A stretch of DNA of 64,000 nt from an uncultured Muribaculaceae bacterium (GCA_944321875.1 CALUMX010000005.1:58198-122197), one strand, 5' to 3'; positions 54,714 through 63,853 are shown, counted from the first letter of the stretch. Notes: generated from the letters alone by a model not told the origin. Translations and numbers: made by a program.

Positions 54714-55727
54714 TTATTTCACTTCCCAGGTCTCGCCGGCAAGAATCATCGAGCGGAGGCATCCGAAGTGCTTCTTCTCCTCGATGTCGTGAGTCTGGCG
54801 GTCAACCTCAGTCTCGTAAGTCGGAGCTTCCACCTCGCGGATTACACCGATGGCAAGCGGCAATTCGTAGCCGTCCATCATGGCAAGCTGCTGGTGCAGG
54901 AAGTTAGACTTGCAGTGAGCGTCGTGAACGAGCACGTCGTCCATCGTATAACCGTCCTCGCCGATAACGACAGCCTTCAGGCCGAATCCGTCTTGAACGA
55001 TACCCTTCTCCATGTTCTTACCGAAGAGCATCTTCTCGCCGTGACGCAAATGGATGGTGTGGTCAGGACGTTTTTCCTTGTCGCTTACGAAGCTGTAGAT
55101 ACCGTGGTTGAAGATGACGCAGTTCTGAAGCATCTCGACAACAGCCGCTCCCTTATGGCGTGCGGCAGCCACGAGTACTTCCTGCGAGGTCTTCAGCTCA
55201 ACGTCGATGCTGCGTGCGAAGAACGTACCGCGGGCACCAAACACAAGCTCAGCAGGGATAAACGGGTCCTCAGTCGTACCGTAAGGCGATGACTTGGACA
55301 CGAAACCGCGCTCCGATGTCGGAGAGTACTGACCCTTTGTCAAACCGTAGATACGGTTGTTGAGCAGAATCATGTTCATGTTCACGTTACGGCGTACGGC
55401 GTGGATAAAGTGGTTACCACCGATTGCCAGACCGTCACCGTCGCCCGAAATCTGCCATACGGTCATGTCCGGACGAGCCACCTTAAAACCGGTAGCGATG
55501 GCAGCCGCACGACCGTGAATCGTGTGGAAGCCGTAAGTGTTCATATAGTAAGGCAGACGTGAGCTACAGCCGATACCGGAGATGACAGCCGTCTTCTCGG
55601 GCGGTACACCCAGCTCAGCCATTGCCTTGTGAAGCACATTCAGAATGGCATGGTCGCCGCAACCCGGACACCAGCGCACGTATTGATCGCTCTTATAGTC
55701 AGATGCTTGATATTTCATTTCTTCCAT
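54714..55727 (-). CDS. korB: 2-oxoglutarate:ferredoxin oxidoreductase, beta subunit
   Basis: A 337-residue thiamine-diphosphate-binding subunit. Signature blocks are WCPGCGDHAILN (about 19-30), GIGCSSRLPYYMNTYGFH near 50, and the ThDP/metal site GDGDGLAIGGNHFIHAVRRN (about 95-114) with NNRIYGLTKGQYSPTS. It lacks a ferredoxin domain. With KorA it converts 2-oxoglutarate and CoA to succinyl-CoA with reduced ferredoxin, or runs in reverse for carbon fixation. The gene follows korA after 3 bases. Confidence 0.94.
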   Translation of the reverse strand: MEEMKYQASDYKSDQYVRWCPGCGDHAILNVLHKAMAELGVPPEKTAVISGIGCSSRLPYYMNTYGFHTIHGRAAAIATGFKVARPDMTVWQISGDGDGLAIGGNHFIHAVRRNVNMNMILLNNRIYGLTKGQYSPTSERGFVSKSSPYGTTEDPFIPAELVFGARGTFFARSIDVELKTSQEVLVAAARHKGAAVVEMLQNCVIFNHGIYSFVSDKEKRPDHTIHLRHGEKMLFGKNMEKGIVQDGFGLKAVVIGEDGYTMDDVLVHDAHCKSNFLHQQLAMMDGYELPLAIGVIREVEAPTYETEVDRQTHDIEEKKHFGCLRSMILAGETWEVK

Positions 55728-55730
55728 AGC

Positions 55731-57575
55731 TTATCCCTCCATAATTTTTGTTACACCGTCAATGATTTCGTGTACGAGGAACGGTTGGCCTTGTACCTTG
55801 TTCACACGATGAATCTCAACCTTCGGGAACTTAGCCTGCAGGAAGTCGGCAAAATGTCCCATGTTGAGCTCAGCCACAATCACTCTCTTATAGCGTCCGA
55901 GCACCTCTTCCGTGTTCTTCGGAAGCGGGTTGATGTAGCGGAAATGAGCCATAGCCACTTTCTTTCCGGCATGGAGCATCTCGTCGACCGCTTCGTGAAC
56001 GTGTCCGAACGTACCGCCCCAGCTTACAATCAGCGTGTCGGCGTCGTCAGCACCGTAAGTTGTGATTTCAGGAATATCGTTGGCCACTCTTTCCACCTTC
56101 TCGTAACGGAGGTGTACCATCTTTTCGTGGTTGGCAGGGTCGGTTGAGATAGCGCCGGTCTTGCAGTCTTTTTCCAGACCGCCGAGACGGTGAGTCAAGC
56201 CCTTTGTTCCAGGGATAGCCCAGTAGCGTGCCAGCGTTTCAGGGATACGGTCGTAGGCGTGCCATGTGCCGTATTTGTCCTCAGGCACGTAGTTCGGCTT
56301 GATTTCCGGATATTCGCCTTCTTCCGGGATGCGGAATGCCGACGAACCGTTACCGATGAACGCATCCGTGAGCAGGATAACCGGAGTCATGTGCTCGATG
56401 GCGATGCGGGCTGCCTCAAATGCCATGTGGAAGCAGTCGGTCGGAGAAGCTGCGGCCAGCACAACGAGCGGACATTCGCCGTTACGGCCGTAGAGAGCCT
56501 GATGAAGGTCGGTCTGCTCCGTCTTCGTAGGAAGACCTGTGGAAGGACCGCCGCGCTGTACGTCGACGATGACCAACGGAAGTTCTGCCATCACGGCAAG
56601 ACCCAGACCCTCGCTCTTCAGTGCCAGACCCGGACCGGAAGTCGTAGTCACGGCAAGGTCGCCTGCGAAGGAAGCACCGATAGCCGAGCAGATGCCGGCA
56701 ATCTCGTCCTCCATCTGGCAAGCCTTCACACCCAAGTCCTTGCGCTTTGCAAGCTCGTGGAGGATGTCGGTAGCCGGAGTGATAGGATAGCTGCCCAGAT
56801 AGAGCGGACGGCCTGATTTCTCAGAAGCGTAAATCAAGCCCCATGCAGTAGCCATGTTACCGTTTACGTCGGTATAGATACCCGGACGGGCAACGCTCGG
56901 CTCAATGCGGTATGTAGAGACAGAAGCATGAATGTTATGGCCGTAGTCGTAACCGGCAGCAAGCGCCTTGGCGTTTGCCTCATAAATTGCAGGCTTCTTG
57001 GCAAATTTGTTCTTAAGCAAGTGAAGTGTAGCTTCCAACGGACGGTCAAACAGCCAGCACACAAGACCCAGCGCAAGCACGTTGCGGCAACGGAGCACAG
57101 ACTTGTTGTCCAGTTCCATTCCTTCGAGCGCATGCTTTACCAGCGTCGTCACAGGCACTTCTACCACCTGTGCGTCCAGGCCGATTTCCTTGTAAGGATC
57201 CATCGTTTCATACTGCGCCTTCTTCAAATCCGATTCCTTGAAAGCATCGATGTCAACGATAGCGACGCCACCTTTCTTCAGGAAGCAGGCATGGCGTTTC
57301 AACGCCGCCGGGTTCATCGCTACGAGCACGTCGACCATATCGCCCGGAGTGTGCACTCCCTTACCGATATGGACTTGAAAACCAGAAACACCACTCAGTG
57401 TACCTTGCGGAGCACGGATTTCAGCAGGATAGTCAGGGAAAGTGGAAATTTCATCACCTACACCCGCTGACACATTTGAGAAAATATTACCGGCCAACTG
57501 CATGCCGTCGCCGGAGTCGCCAGAGAAGCGAACTGCCACATTCTCAAGAGTGATTACATTTGTTTTTTCTAACAT
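55731..57575 (-). CDS. korA: 2-oxoacid:acceptor oxidoreductase, alpha subunit with fused gamma domain
   Basis: A 614-residue subunit in which the gamma domain (about 1-190, VRFSGDSGDGMQLAGNIFS) is fused ahead of the alpha pyrimidine-binding domain (about 215-450, with GLIYASEKSGRPLYLGSYPI then TPATDILHELAKRKDLGV) and a transketolase C-like part. The TSGPGLALKSEGLGLAVMAE stretch near 310 is typical. This fusion is characteristic of 2-oxoglutarate-type enzymes in Bacteroidota. It is cytoplasmic and oxygen-sensitive, fitting an anaerobe. Methionine 1 at 57575 fits the conserved start. Confidence 0.94.
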   Translation of the reverse strand: MLEKTNVITLENVAVRFSGDSGDGMQLAGNIFSNVSAGVGDEISTFPDYPAEIRAPQGTLSGVSGFQVHIGKGVHTPGDMVDVLVAMNPAALKRHACFLKKGGVAIVDIDAFKESDLKKAQYETMDPYKEIGLDAQVVEVPVTTLVKHALEGMELDNKSVLRCRNVLALGLVCWLFDRPLEATLHLLKNKFAKKPAIYEANAKALAAGYDYGHNIHASVSTYRIEPSVARPGIYTDVNGNMATAWGLIYASEKSGRPLYLGSYPITPATDILHELAKRKDLGVKACQMEDEIAGICSAIGASFAGDLAVTTTSGPGLALKSEGLGLAVMAELPLVIVDVQRGGPSTGLPTKTEQTDLHQALYGRNGECPLVVLAAASPTDCFHMAFEAARIAIEHMTPVILLTDAFIGNGSSAFRIPEEGEYPEIKPNYVPEDKYGTWHAYDRIPETLARYWAIPGTKGLTHRLGGLEKDCKTGAISTDPANHEKMVHLRYEKVERVANDIPEITTYGADDADTLIVSWGGTFGHVHEAVDEMLHAGKKVAMAHFRYINPLPKNTEEVLGRYKRVIVAELNMGHFADFLQAKFPKVEIHRVNKVQGQPFLVHEIIDGVTKIMEG

Positions 57576-57638
57576 AGTATTTTAATTCAAGTTTATAGTT
57601 CGGCTTTCCCACCCTTGGAAGCCTATATTTCATGAAAA

Positions 57639-57646
57639 CAAATGTA
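57639..57646 (-). promoter_or_regulatory. possible -7 element of korAB
   Basis: TACATTTG on the minus strand matches TAnnTTTG, 63 bases before the korA start. No -33 TTG at normal spacing. Confidence 0.35.
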
Positions 57647-58364
57647 TGGAATATTTCGAATATATCCTACTTATATTCATTCAATCTTCTCTGCCAAAGA
57701 TATGTTTCACAACATAAAATAGCAAAATGTCAGCGCCACACGCCTTTAGAACCCCTCATTCTCCCCACCAGCACCCCAAAACAACCCTCCCCGCCCTCTG
57801 AAAATCGCTTTTCGCCACCTGTCAATTTCCAACCGGTCATTTGGGCTTGACCGGAGGAAGGTCTTTTTATGCAGCGTGGATGGCCATTGCTTTTTCCGCA
57901 GGCAAGCGGACTATGAAGGGGTAAACCTCGGAAAGACACCGGCAGCAAGCCGAGAAGGCGGTCAAAAACACTTGATTCCTATTTATTTTTGAAAATATAT
58001 GGTACTAATGACCGATTTGAGTGAATACGCAACCACACCCATCATCGCCGCGAATGCCTCATCCGTCAGCAACCCCACGCGTTTCCCTCCCCATCCATCC
58101 CTCCGACAGCCGGAAAGCATGCACGCCGACTCACAAACCGCTCCTCCAACCCGCAAACGACACTCGCTATCCGCCACCCGCACACAAAATTCCTGCGGCC
58201 ACCCCTCTTTTTTTCAGTCGACCGTTCCACCTCCGGCAACCGCCACACAACCCTTCAAATGCCATTTTGATTCAAAAAATCGGCAAAAACCACCCAAAAC
58301 ACCCTCAAAATACCCCTAAAAACGCTATTTTTACACTTTTTAAGAAATTTATTTTCCAAAGCAC

Positions 58365-58395
58365 TTGCACAGAATGAAAACTTGCTATAACTTTG
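58365..58395 (+). promoter_or_regulatory. promoter of tRNA-Phe
   Basis: TTG at 58365-58367, 20 bases, then a perfect TAACTTTG at 58388-58395, 21 bases before the tRNA. Confidence 0.7.
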
Positions 58396-58416
58396 CACAC
58401 GCAAACGAGAAACAAC

Positions 58417-58489
58417 GGTGCCATAGCTCAGTTGGTAGAGCAAAGGACTGAAAATCCTTGTGTCCCCGGTTCGATTCCTGGTGGCACCA
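58417..58489 (+). tRNA. tRNA-Phe (GAA)
   Basis: A 73-base cloverleaf: acceptor GGTGCCA/TGGCACC, D stem GCTC/GAGC, anticodon stem AAGGA/TCCTT with loop CTGAAAA (anticodon GAA), T loop TTCGATT, discriminator A. CCA is not encoded, as is usual in Bacteroidota. The T stem CCCGG/CCTGG has a C-T mismatch in its third pair. A consensus promoter lies upstream and a strong terminator follows. Confidence 0.95.
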
Positions 58490-58492
58490 CAG

Positions 58493-58521
58493 AAAGAGTA
58501 ACAGAAATGTTACTCTTTTTT
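58493..58521 (+). terminator. terminator after tRNA-Phe
   Basis: Perfect 11-pair stem AAAGAGTAACA / TGTTACTCTTT with a GAAA tetraloop and further T to 58521. Confidence 0.9.
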
Positions 58522-58647
58522 GTTTTATACCCATTTCCACTAAACCTCGCAACACCCCGCCTCCACATTATTCCTTATCGAAATAATTTATTAACTTTAG
58601 CGGATAAAAGAGAAAAACACTTTTGACATCCTCAAAACAGCCGACTT

Positions 58648-59160
58648 ATGAAGACTTTTAAATTTAGACTTAGACACAAGCAACAGGAAACGACACCCAC
58701 TCCGCACGATTTATACAAGGAACTCCGTTCCGATACATACGAACAATACCCCTACGAACGCCGCAGTCTTGACGAGGAGATGTTTGTAGTCAATCAGGTT
58801 ATCGACGGATACTGGAAGCCGCGCTTTCTCATGGACGCAAGAAGCAAAACCGCATTTGAGTTTATGAACGCGCACGAGGTGCTGCAGACTATCGGAACAA
58901 ACGACATCGACTGGGATTCCCTGAAGCACCTGCCGGAATATGCCGTCGCCACGGCGAAAGCCCTGGACGCCCACTACCCCACCATCATCCATGCCTACGA
59001 CAACGGACTTGCACAGGTAAGCTGGACGCTCAACCCTGACGGACGATACTATATGGATGAAGACGGATTCGGAATGACCGACGACATCGAAATCCGCCTC
59101 ATCGGCACCATCGACCGCACCGGCAAAGCCACCGACAAATTCCTCTATGAACAACCATAA
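58648..59160 (+). CDS. hypothetical protein, 170 residues
   Basis: Soluble, mixed alpha/beta, acidic protein without signal peptide or membrane helix and of no family I recognise. Features are a basic start (MKTFKFRLRHKQQE), a Tyr-rich segment near residues 30-42, a central helical block around FEFMNAHEVLQTIGTNDIDW and a strand-rich acidic C-terminus. A -7-like TAACTTTA lies 49 bases upstream. It is alone between tRNA-Phe and the NERD gene; the 218 bases after it are AT-rich and empty. Confidence 0.65.
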   Translation: MKTFKFRLRHKQQETTPTPHDLYKELRSDTYEQYPYERRSLDEEMFVVNQVIDGYWKPRFLMDARSKTAFEFMNAHEVLQTIGTNDIDWDSLKHLPEYAVATAKALDAHYPTIIHAYDNGLAQVSWTLNPDGRYYMDEDGFGMTDDIEIRLIGTIDRTGKATDKFLYEQP

Positions 59161-59378
59161 CCCCCGCTTCTGAATATTAACCACACAAGCATTTTCAAAG
59201 CAATCTTCCCTCACGCAGACAATAAGCCGCAGATTTTGTGGTCTATCATCCGCAAGAAATCTTTATAATACAACAGAACTTATCTAAATGTATCACAAAA
59301 TATAACCTCCAAGATTTCCTAAAAATGAAGAATTTAAATGTAATCGAATAAGTTGACGCATTAGATTGTTATAGCATT

Positions 59379-60122
59379 ATGGAATATATCGTTATCTGTT
59401 TAATATTAAGTTGTATTGTTATTTTATATTTGTACCATAGGCACAATATGAAATTACTATGCTCTGTGTCCTCTCCTAATCGAGGGACTGTAGCAGAACG
59501 GAGATTGGTAATCAAAATGCTGAAAATGGGAGTTCACCCCAAAGCTATATTTCATGATTTATATGTTCCCAAAAAGAATGGAGAGTTTTCGCAAATAGAT
59601 ATTGTGGTTGCTACTCCTCAAGGCCTACTTGCCATCGAGGTAAAAGATTATAGTGGATGGCTCTTTGGAAATGAAAAACAAAGATATTGGACCCAGATTT
59701 TGAATTATGGTAAAGAAAAGTACCGGTTTTATAATCCTATCATGCAAAATGCCGGACACCTAAAGGCTCTTCGAGAACAGTCAGAACAATTTGCACACTT
59801 GCCTATCTACAACGTTGTTCTTTTTGCAGGGAACTGTACTCTTAAAGAAATCGATTATTCATCCGAAAATACATTCGTAGGATACACCTCTGACATTTCT
59901 TATGTATTGAAAGAAGCAAGCAAATTTCGTTTAGCGCAATATACAGACAAAAGAGAGGTTGCACAATTACTTCGTCGGGCTGTAGAGAACGGAGATAATC
60001 CAAGAATAGTCGCCACCCATATAGCTTCTGTTCAAAAAAAGAATATCGGACAACCACAACCTACTATAAATTGGCAATTTGGAATATTTAGATTCAACTG
60101 GCGACAATTTACAAAGTTCTAA
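59379..60122 (+). CDS. NERD domain-containing membrane-anchored protein
   Basis: A 247-residue protein with one N-terminal membrane helix (about 2-20) and a NERD (nuclease-related) domain at about 36-150. The endonuclease-like core is present: a conserved glutamate in TVAERRL, QIDIVVATPQGLLAIEVKDY (D and ExK of the PD-(D/E)xK fold) and the following W. NERD domains are found with helicases and kinases, and alone in defence-like settings; nuclease action here is inferred from the motif. The gene is clearly AT-rich against its neighbours, a sign of acquisition, and stands alone. Confidence 0.85.
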   Translation: MEYIVICLILSCIVILYLYHRHNMKLLCSVSSPNRGTVAERRLVIKMLKMGVHPKAIFHDLYVPKKNGEFSQIDIVVATPQGLLAIEVKDYSGWLFGNEKQRYWTQILNYGKEKYRFYNPIMQNAGHLKALREQSEQFAHLPIYNVVLFAGNCTLKEIDYSSENTFVGYTSDISYVLKEASKFRLAQYTDKREVAQLLRRAVENGDNPRIVATHIASVQKKNIGQPQPTINWQFGIFRFNWRQFTKF

Positions 60123-60130
60123 TGAACACA

Positions 60131-60176
60131 AAAGGTATCTTAGAAGATGTTACTCCTTCAAGATACCTTTCTATTT
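60131..60176. terminator. terminator between the NERD gene and the 468-residue gene
   Basis: Perfect 11-pair stem AAAGGTATCTT / AAGATACCTTT with an 18-base loop, then CTATTTT. It lies between converging genes. Confidence 0.7.
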
Positions 60177-60201
60177 TATGTTGTAATTACTGGAATAGAT
60201 T

Positions 60202-61608
60202 TTAGCGGGTTGGGGTGACGATTTGGGTGTAGAGGGATTCGTAGCGGGTGAAGCTGGGGAGGAGGTCGCCGTTGGAGTCGTTGTCGATGGCGACGTAGAG
60301 GCGTTCCATCTTGGTCAGCGGGTCGGTGTACCAGCGGTGTTCCGCCGGAATGAGCCGTGACAGCGACGCGTGTTTTGCCAACAGGGCTTTCACTTCCCTG
60401 CTCTTTCCGCTGAAGACCCAACGGTGACTGCCGCCGTGTGCGTGTCGCTCCATGCAGGCTATCCATTCCGCGAGGCGTTCTTCCGGCCAATTCTCCCAGT
60501 CGCTCACGACGAAGACGCATGGCTCGGTCTGCGAACTGACAAAGCCCTCAAAATCCTGCGTAGCCTCCGGCGAACGACGCGGCATGCCGACATACAGGTC
60601 CTCCAGAATGCAGGAAAGCCAGAAGCCGTAATCGTTGCCCAACGCGAGGCATTCCGGCGTCGGCAGGTCGAGCTGCGTCAGATAGCGGAGCAATTTCCCC
60701 TTTATCGCACGGCAGCCGTAACTGCGGAGCGTCTCGTTGTCGAGCAGATGCCAATAGAGGGAGTCGGGCGTGAGATATTCCATCCGTAACGGACCAAAAC
60801 GGACGTTCCGGTTGCAGGAAAAATGCACAAACGGTTCGTCGTTGTGGTACAGAATGAAGTGCGACGTGCCGTGCGGAACGCCGTGAGGCGGCACAAACAG
60901 CAATTCCTCGGTCGGCTGCCGAAATACGTCACTCAGCGTGTCGCAACGGCGCAGTCCCTCGTCGAAGGTCCGCAGGTCGAAGCGGTCACGGATAAGGTCG
61001 GGCGTTCTGTCGAGCGTCACGGTCAATTTATAGAGCGGAAAGCCTCCGACTCTCGCCAAGAAGCTATTCGGCCCGTCCTTGCCTCGCTTCCCCGGGGCAA
61101 CGTACTCAATGGCGCAAGCCGTCACCATCGGGCGGTCGACAGCACCCGCTCCGGGCAGAACGGCAAAATCCTGACGGTAGCAGCCGGCAAACTCTACGGC
61201 ATAGGGCAAAGCATCCCCGGAGGGACGGATGTTGCCAAAGAGCAGGAAGTAACGGCCGCAAGCCAGGGTCACGTCGTCCAGTTCCAACTCGACATCCATC
61301 TTGAAATCCGTTCCGTAGTCGAGGGTTTCCTGCCATACGGGCATCCGCTCCCCGATGCGGTAAATGCCGACAAAAATATTCGTCAAATCCGCACCAGAGG
61401 CATTCTCCACCGTTTCCAACCGAAGCGACAGCCCTCCCAGCGTATCCTCACCCTTCTCACACACCGTCTTGGGCATCCCGCTGCCACAAGAAATGAAAGA
61501 GGAATACAGATAAGCGAAGCGGTTCTCCGTCCCACTCTCTATCCGGGGCAGCAGGTAGGTGCCTTCCGAACAGGTGTAGTCACACATCTTTATATTGCTC
61601 ATAACCAT
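60202..61608 (-). CDS. hypothetical protein, 468 residues
   Basis: Soluble protein without a signal peptide and of no family I can name. Residues about 40-180 form a strand-rich domain (LTNIFVGIYRIGERMPVW followed by DVTLACGRYFLLFGNIRPSGD) similar in feel to accessory domains before AAA+ modules in Bacteroidota. Residues about 370-450 (PCVFVVSDWENW and WVFSGKSREVKALLAKH) recall the Walker B to sensor part of a CbxX-type ATPase, but no Walker A is present. It may be a degenerate ATPase partner. Methionine 3 is an alternative start. GH92 lies 15 bases upstream on the same strand, so it is probably in its transcript. Confidence 0.65.
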   Translation of the reverse strand: MVMSNIKMCDYTCSEGTYLLPRIESGTENRFAYLYSSFISCGSGMPKTVCEKGEDTLGGLSLRLETVENASGADLTNIFVGIYRIGERMPVWQETLDYGTDFKMDVELELDDVTLACGRYFLLFGNIRPSGDALPYAVEFAGCYRQDFAVLPGAGAVDRPMVTACAIEYVAPGKRGKDGPNSFLARVGGFPLYKLTVTLDRTPDLIRDRFDLRTFDEGLRRCDTLSDVFRQPTEELLFVPPHGVPHGTSHFILYHNDEPFVHFSCNRNVRFGPLRMEYLTPDSLYWHLLDNETLRSYGCRAIKGKLLRYLTQLDLPTPECLALGNDYGFWLSCILEDLYVGMPRRSPEATQDFEGFVSSQTEPCVFVVSDWENWPEERLAEWIACMERHAHGGSHRWVFSGKSREVKALLAKHASLSRLIPAEHRWYTDPLTKMERLYVAIDNDSNGDLLPSFTRYESLYTQIVTPTR

Positions 61609-61623
61609 CTGAATTTATTTCCG

Positions 61624-63822
61624 TTAATGAATTTCTCCGTCACCGTACCAGGCAGAAGAAGGCGTTGCGCTCATCTCCAGTTCGAGCGTACCTCCCGCAG
61701 TCAGCTGGTCGTGGGTGATGTAGCTTTGGCGGAGGGGCCTGCCGTTCAGCCTGACAGAACGCACATAGACGTTGCCCTCCCCGGCATTGCGGGCCACCAC
61801 GCGGAATTCCCTGCCGCCCGGAAGCCTCAACCTGACGTCGCCGAAAAGCGGCGAGCCAATCTCGTATTGCCCCGAAACAGGGTTGACGGGATAAAATCCC
61901 ATCGCGCTGAACACATACCACGCCGACAACTGTCCGCAGTCGTCGTTGCCGCAGAGGCCGTCGGGCGCATTGCGGTAAAGCTCGCGTAGGATGCGTGAAA
62001 CGTAGTGCTGTGTCTTCCACGGACGGCCGACAGCGTTATAGAGATAAGCCACATGGTGGCTCGGCTCGTTGCCGTGGGCATACTGTCCTATCATGCCCGT
62101 GCTGAAAATGGGCAATTCCCCGCCGGCTGCGGGCGTATAGGTAAACATGCTGTCAAGCCGTTCCTCAAAGCGTCCCGCGCCGCCAGTCAGGGCAATCAGC
62201 CCCTCCACGTCGTGCTGCACCGACCAGTAGTAATGCCAGCCGTTGCTCTCGCAGATGTGGTCGGAATAGTCGTCAGGACTGAACCCTTCAAGGAAACGCC
62301 CCTCGCTGTCACGAGGTTGCAGAAACGAAGTGGCGGGATTGAAAAGATGGCGGTAGTTGGCCGAACGGCCGTAGAACTCGTCAGCCACATCCCCGCGTCC
62401 CATCCGCTCCGCCATACGGGCGATGCAGTAGTCATCGAACGCATATTCAAGCGTGCGCGAGAGCGACCAGTTGCCGTCGGCATCACAAGGCACATACCCC
62501 AGCCGCCGGTACCATCCGATACCCCGGTAGCTGTCGAGACAAGCCGTCGCTACACAAGCCTCCAGCACCTCCTCCGCCTCCACATCCCCGGCCAGCCCTT
62601 TCAGCCAGGCACCGGCAATAACGGGTACGGCATGGTAGCCAATCATCATGTCCGTCTCGCTGCCGTGCATGTTCCACACCGGCAGGCGGCCGTTCTGCCG
62701 CCCGAAGGCAAGCAGCGAGCGCACCATGTCGGCGGTACGCTCAGGCTGTATGCACGTCAGCAGCGGATGCAGCGCACGGAACGTATCCCACAGCGAGAAC
62801 GTGCTGTAATTCGTCCAGCCGTCCGAGCGGTGTATGCGACCGTCGGGACCGTAGTAGCGGCCGTCGACATCGCCGTAAATCGTGGGTGCCAGCATACTGT
62901 GATAGAGTGCTGTATAGAAAACCGTCAGCAGGTCGTCATCGTCGGAATCCACCAGGATACGCGACAGCTCCGCGTTCCACGACTGCCGCGCCCGCTCCCG
63001 GCAGGCATCGAAATCAAGCGCGACAGCCTCCGCCTCCAGATTTCGCCGCGCGCCCTCCGTATCCACACCCGACAGAGCCGTCGCCACCGTGAGCTGCTCC
63101 CCCTCAACCGTATCGAAATAGAAATAGGCCACGCACGCCTTACCGCCGTCCTTGAGCGCAGTCGTGTCGACCCTCACCGAGTCGAACGGATGCGAGAAAC
63201 GCGTGCGGAAATACACCTTCTGGTTGCGTGCCCAACCGTCGGAAAAGCGATAGCCCTCCACCGTGACCGAATCGACCACCTCGATGCGGGAATCCACCGT
63301 GCGGTCCCAGTTCATCGCCTTGCGGAGGTTCAGAATGACCGCCGACTGCGCCTTCGGAAACGTGTAGCGCTGCAATCCGCAACGCTCCGTAGCCGTAAGC
63401 TCCACGCCGATACCATAATCGGCCAGCGTCACCCGGTAGTAGCCGGCCTCCGCACGCTCGCTGTCGTGAGAGAAGCGCGAGTGTATGCCCAGCGAGCTGT
63501 CCTCCTCACGCCAGGGCAATGTCACGGGCATAAAAGAAATATCGTAGAGGTCGCCCGCTCCCGTACCGGAAAGATGCGTGTGGCTGAAACCCGCAATCGT
63601 ACTGTCGGGATAGAAATACCCGGCGATACGGTCCCAGCCCGACAGCCCGTTGTCAGGGCTAAGCTGAACCATTCCGAAAGGCACCTGCGCACCCGGATAA
63701 GTGTTGCCCGTAAAGTCAGTGCCTATCAGTGGATTCACATAGCGCGCCACGTCCGTCCGCTCACCGGCCGTCCCGCAGATAAAAGTCAGAATAAGAATTA
63801 AAATAGCAATCGGTGTTTTCAT
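61624..63822 (-). CDS. GH92 family alpha-mannosidase, secreted
   Basis: A 732-residue calcium-dependent exo-alpha-mannosidase (mostly alpha-1,2), used by Bacteroidota on host or yeast N-glycans. A signal peptide (MKTPIAILILILTFICGTAG) fixes the start at 63822; the frame runs 22 codons further up but without signal character. The N-terminal beta-sandwich holds HTHLSGTGAGDLYDI (near 78-92). The catalytic (alpha/alpha)6 domain holds GYHAVPVIAGAWLKGL and the GH92 end block CGNDDCGQLSAWYVFSAMGF then YPVNPVSGQYEIGSP. It is complete and not next to a SusC/SusD pair, so it is not in a full polysaccharide locus within this window. Confidence 0.93.
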   Translation of the reverse strand: MKTPIAILILILTFICGTAGERTDVARYVNPLIGTDFTGNTYPGAQVPFGMVQLSPDNGLSGWDRIAGYFYPDSTIAGFSHTHLSGTGAGDLYDISFMPVTLPWREEDSSLGIHSRFSHDSERAEAGYYRVTLADYGIGVELTATERCGLQRYTFPKAQSAVILNLRKAMNWDRTVDSRIEVVDSVTVEGYRFSDGWARNQKVYFRTRFSHPFDSVRVDTTALKDGGKACVAYFYFDTVEGEQLTVATALSGVDTEGARRNLEAEAVALDFDACRERARQSWNAELSRILVDSDDDDLLTVFYTALYHSMLAPTIYGDVDGRYYGPDGRIHRSDGWTNYSTFSLWDTFRALHPLLTCIQPERTADMVRSLLAFGRQNGRLPVWNMHGSETDMMIGYHAVPVIAGAWLKGLAGDVEAEEVLEACVATACLDSYRGIGWYRRLGYVPCDADGNWSLSRTLEYAFDDYCIARMAERMGRGDVADEFYGRSANYRHLFNPATSFLQPRDSEGRFLEGFSPDDYSDHICESNGWHYYWSVQHDVEGLIALTGGAGRFEERLDSMFTYTPAAGGELPIFSTGMIGQYAHGNEPSHHVAYLYNAVGRPWKTQHYVSRILRELYRNAPDGLCGNDDCGQLSAWYVFSAMGFYPVNPVSGQYEIGSPLFGDVRLRLPGGREFRVVARNAGEGNVYVRSVRLNGRPLRQSYITHDQLTAGGTLELEMSATPSSAWYGDGEIH

Positions 63823-63853
63823 AAGTATTTCGCCTCTATACTTTGCCTCTATA

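Larger units (their letters stand above)
57576..58416. other. 841-base gene-free stretch with hairpins and strong C-over-G skew
   Basis: No convincing protein gene was seen on either strand; only short frames without signal, domain or family likeness. The first 70 bases hold the korA upstream region. From about 57720 to 58330 the plus strand is very rich in C and A and poor in G. At 57826-57965 several hairpins are possible: CCGGTCA/TGACCGG (57829-57850), CCGC/GCGG (57898-57911) and CTCGG/CCGAG (57928-57955). Possibilities are an unannotated RNA, a repeated intergenic element, or a decayed minus-strand gene. Confidence 0.5.

Noticed and set aside
57730..58248. Small minus-strand genes in the gene-free stretch
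   Set aside because: Short frames with odd composition, no start context and no domain; kept only as a possible decayed or repeated element.
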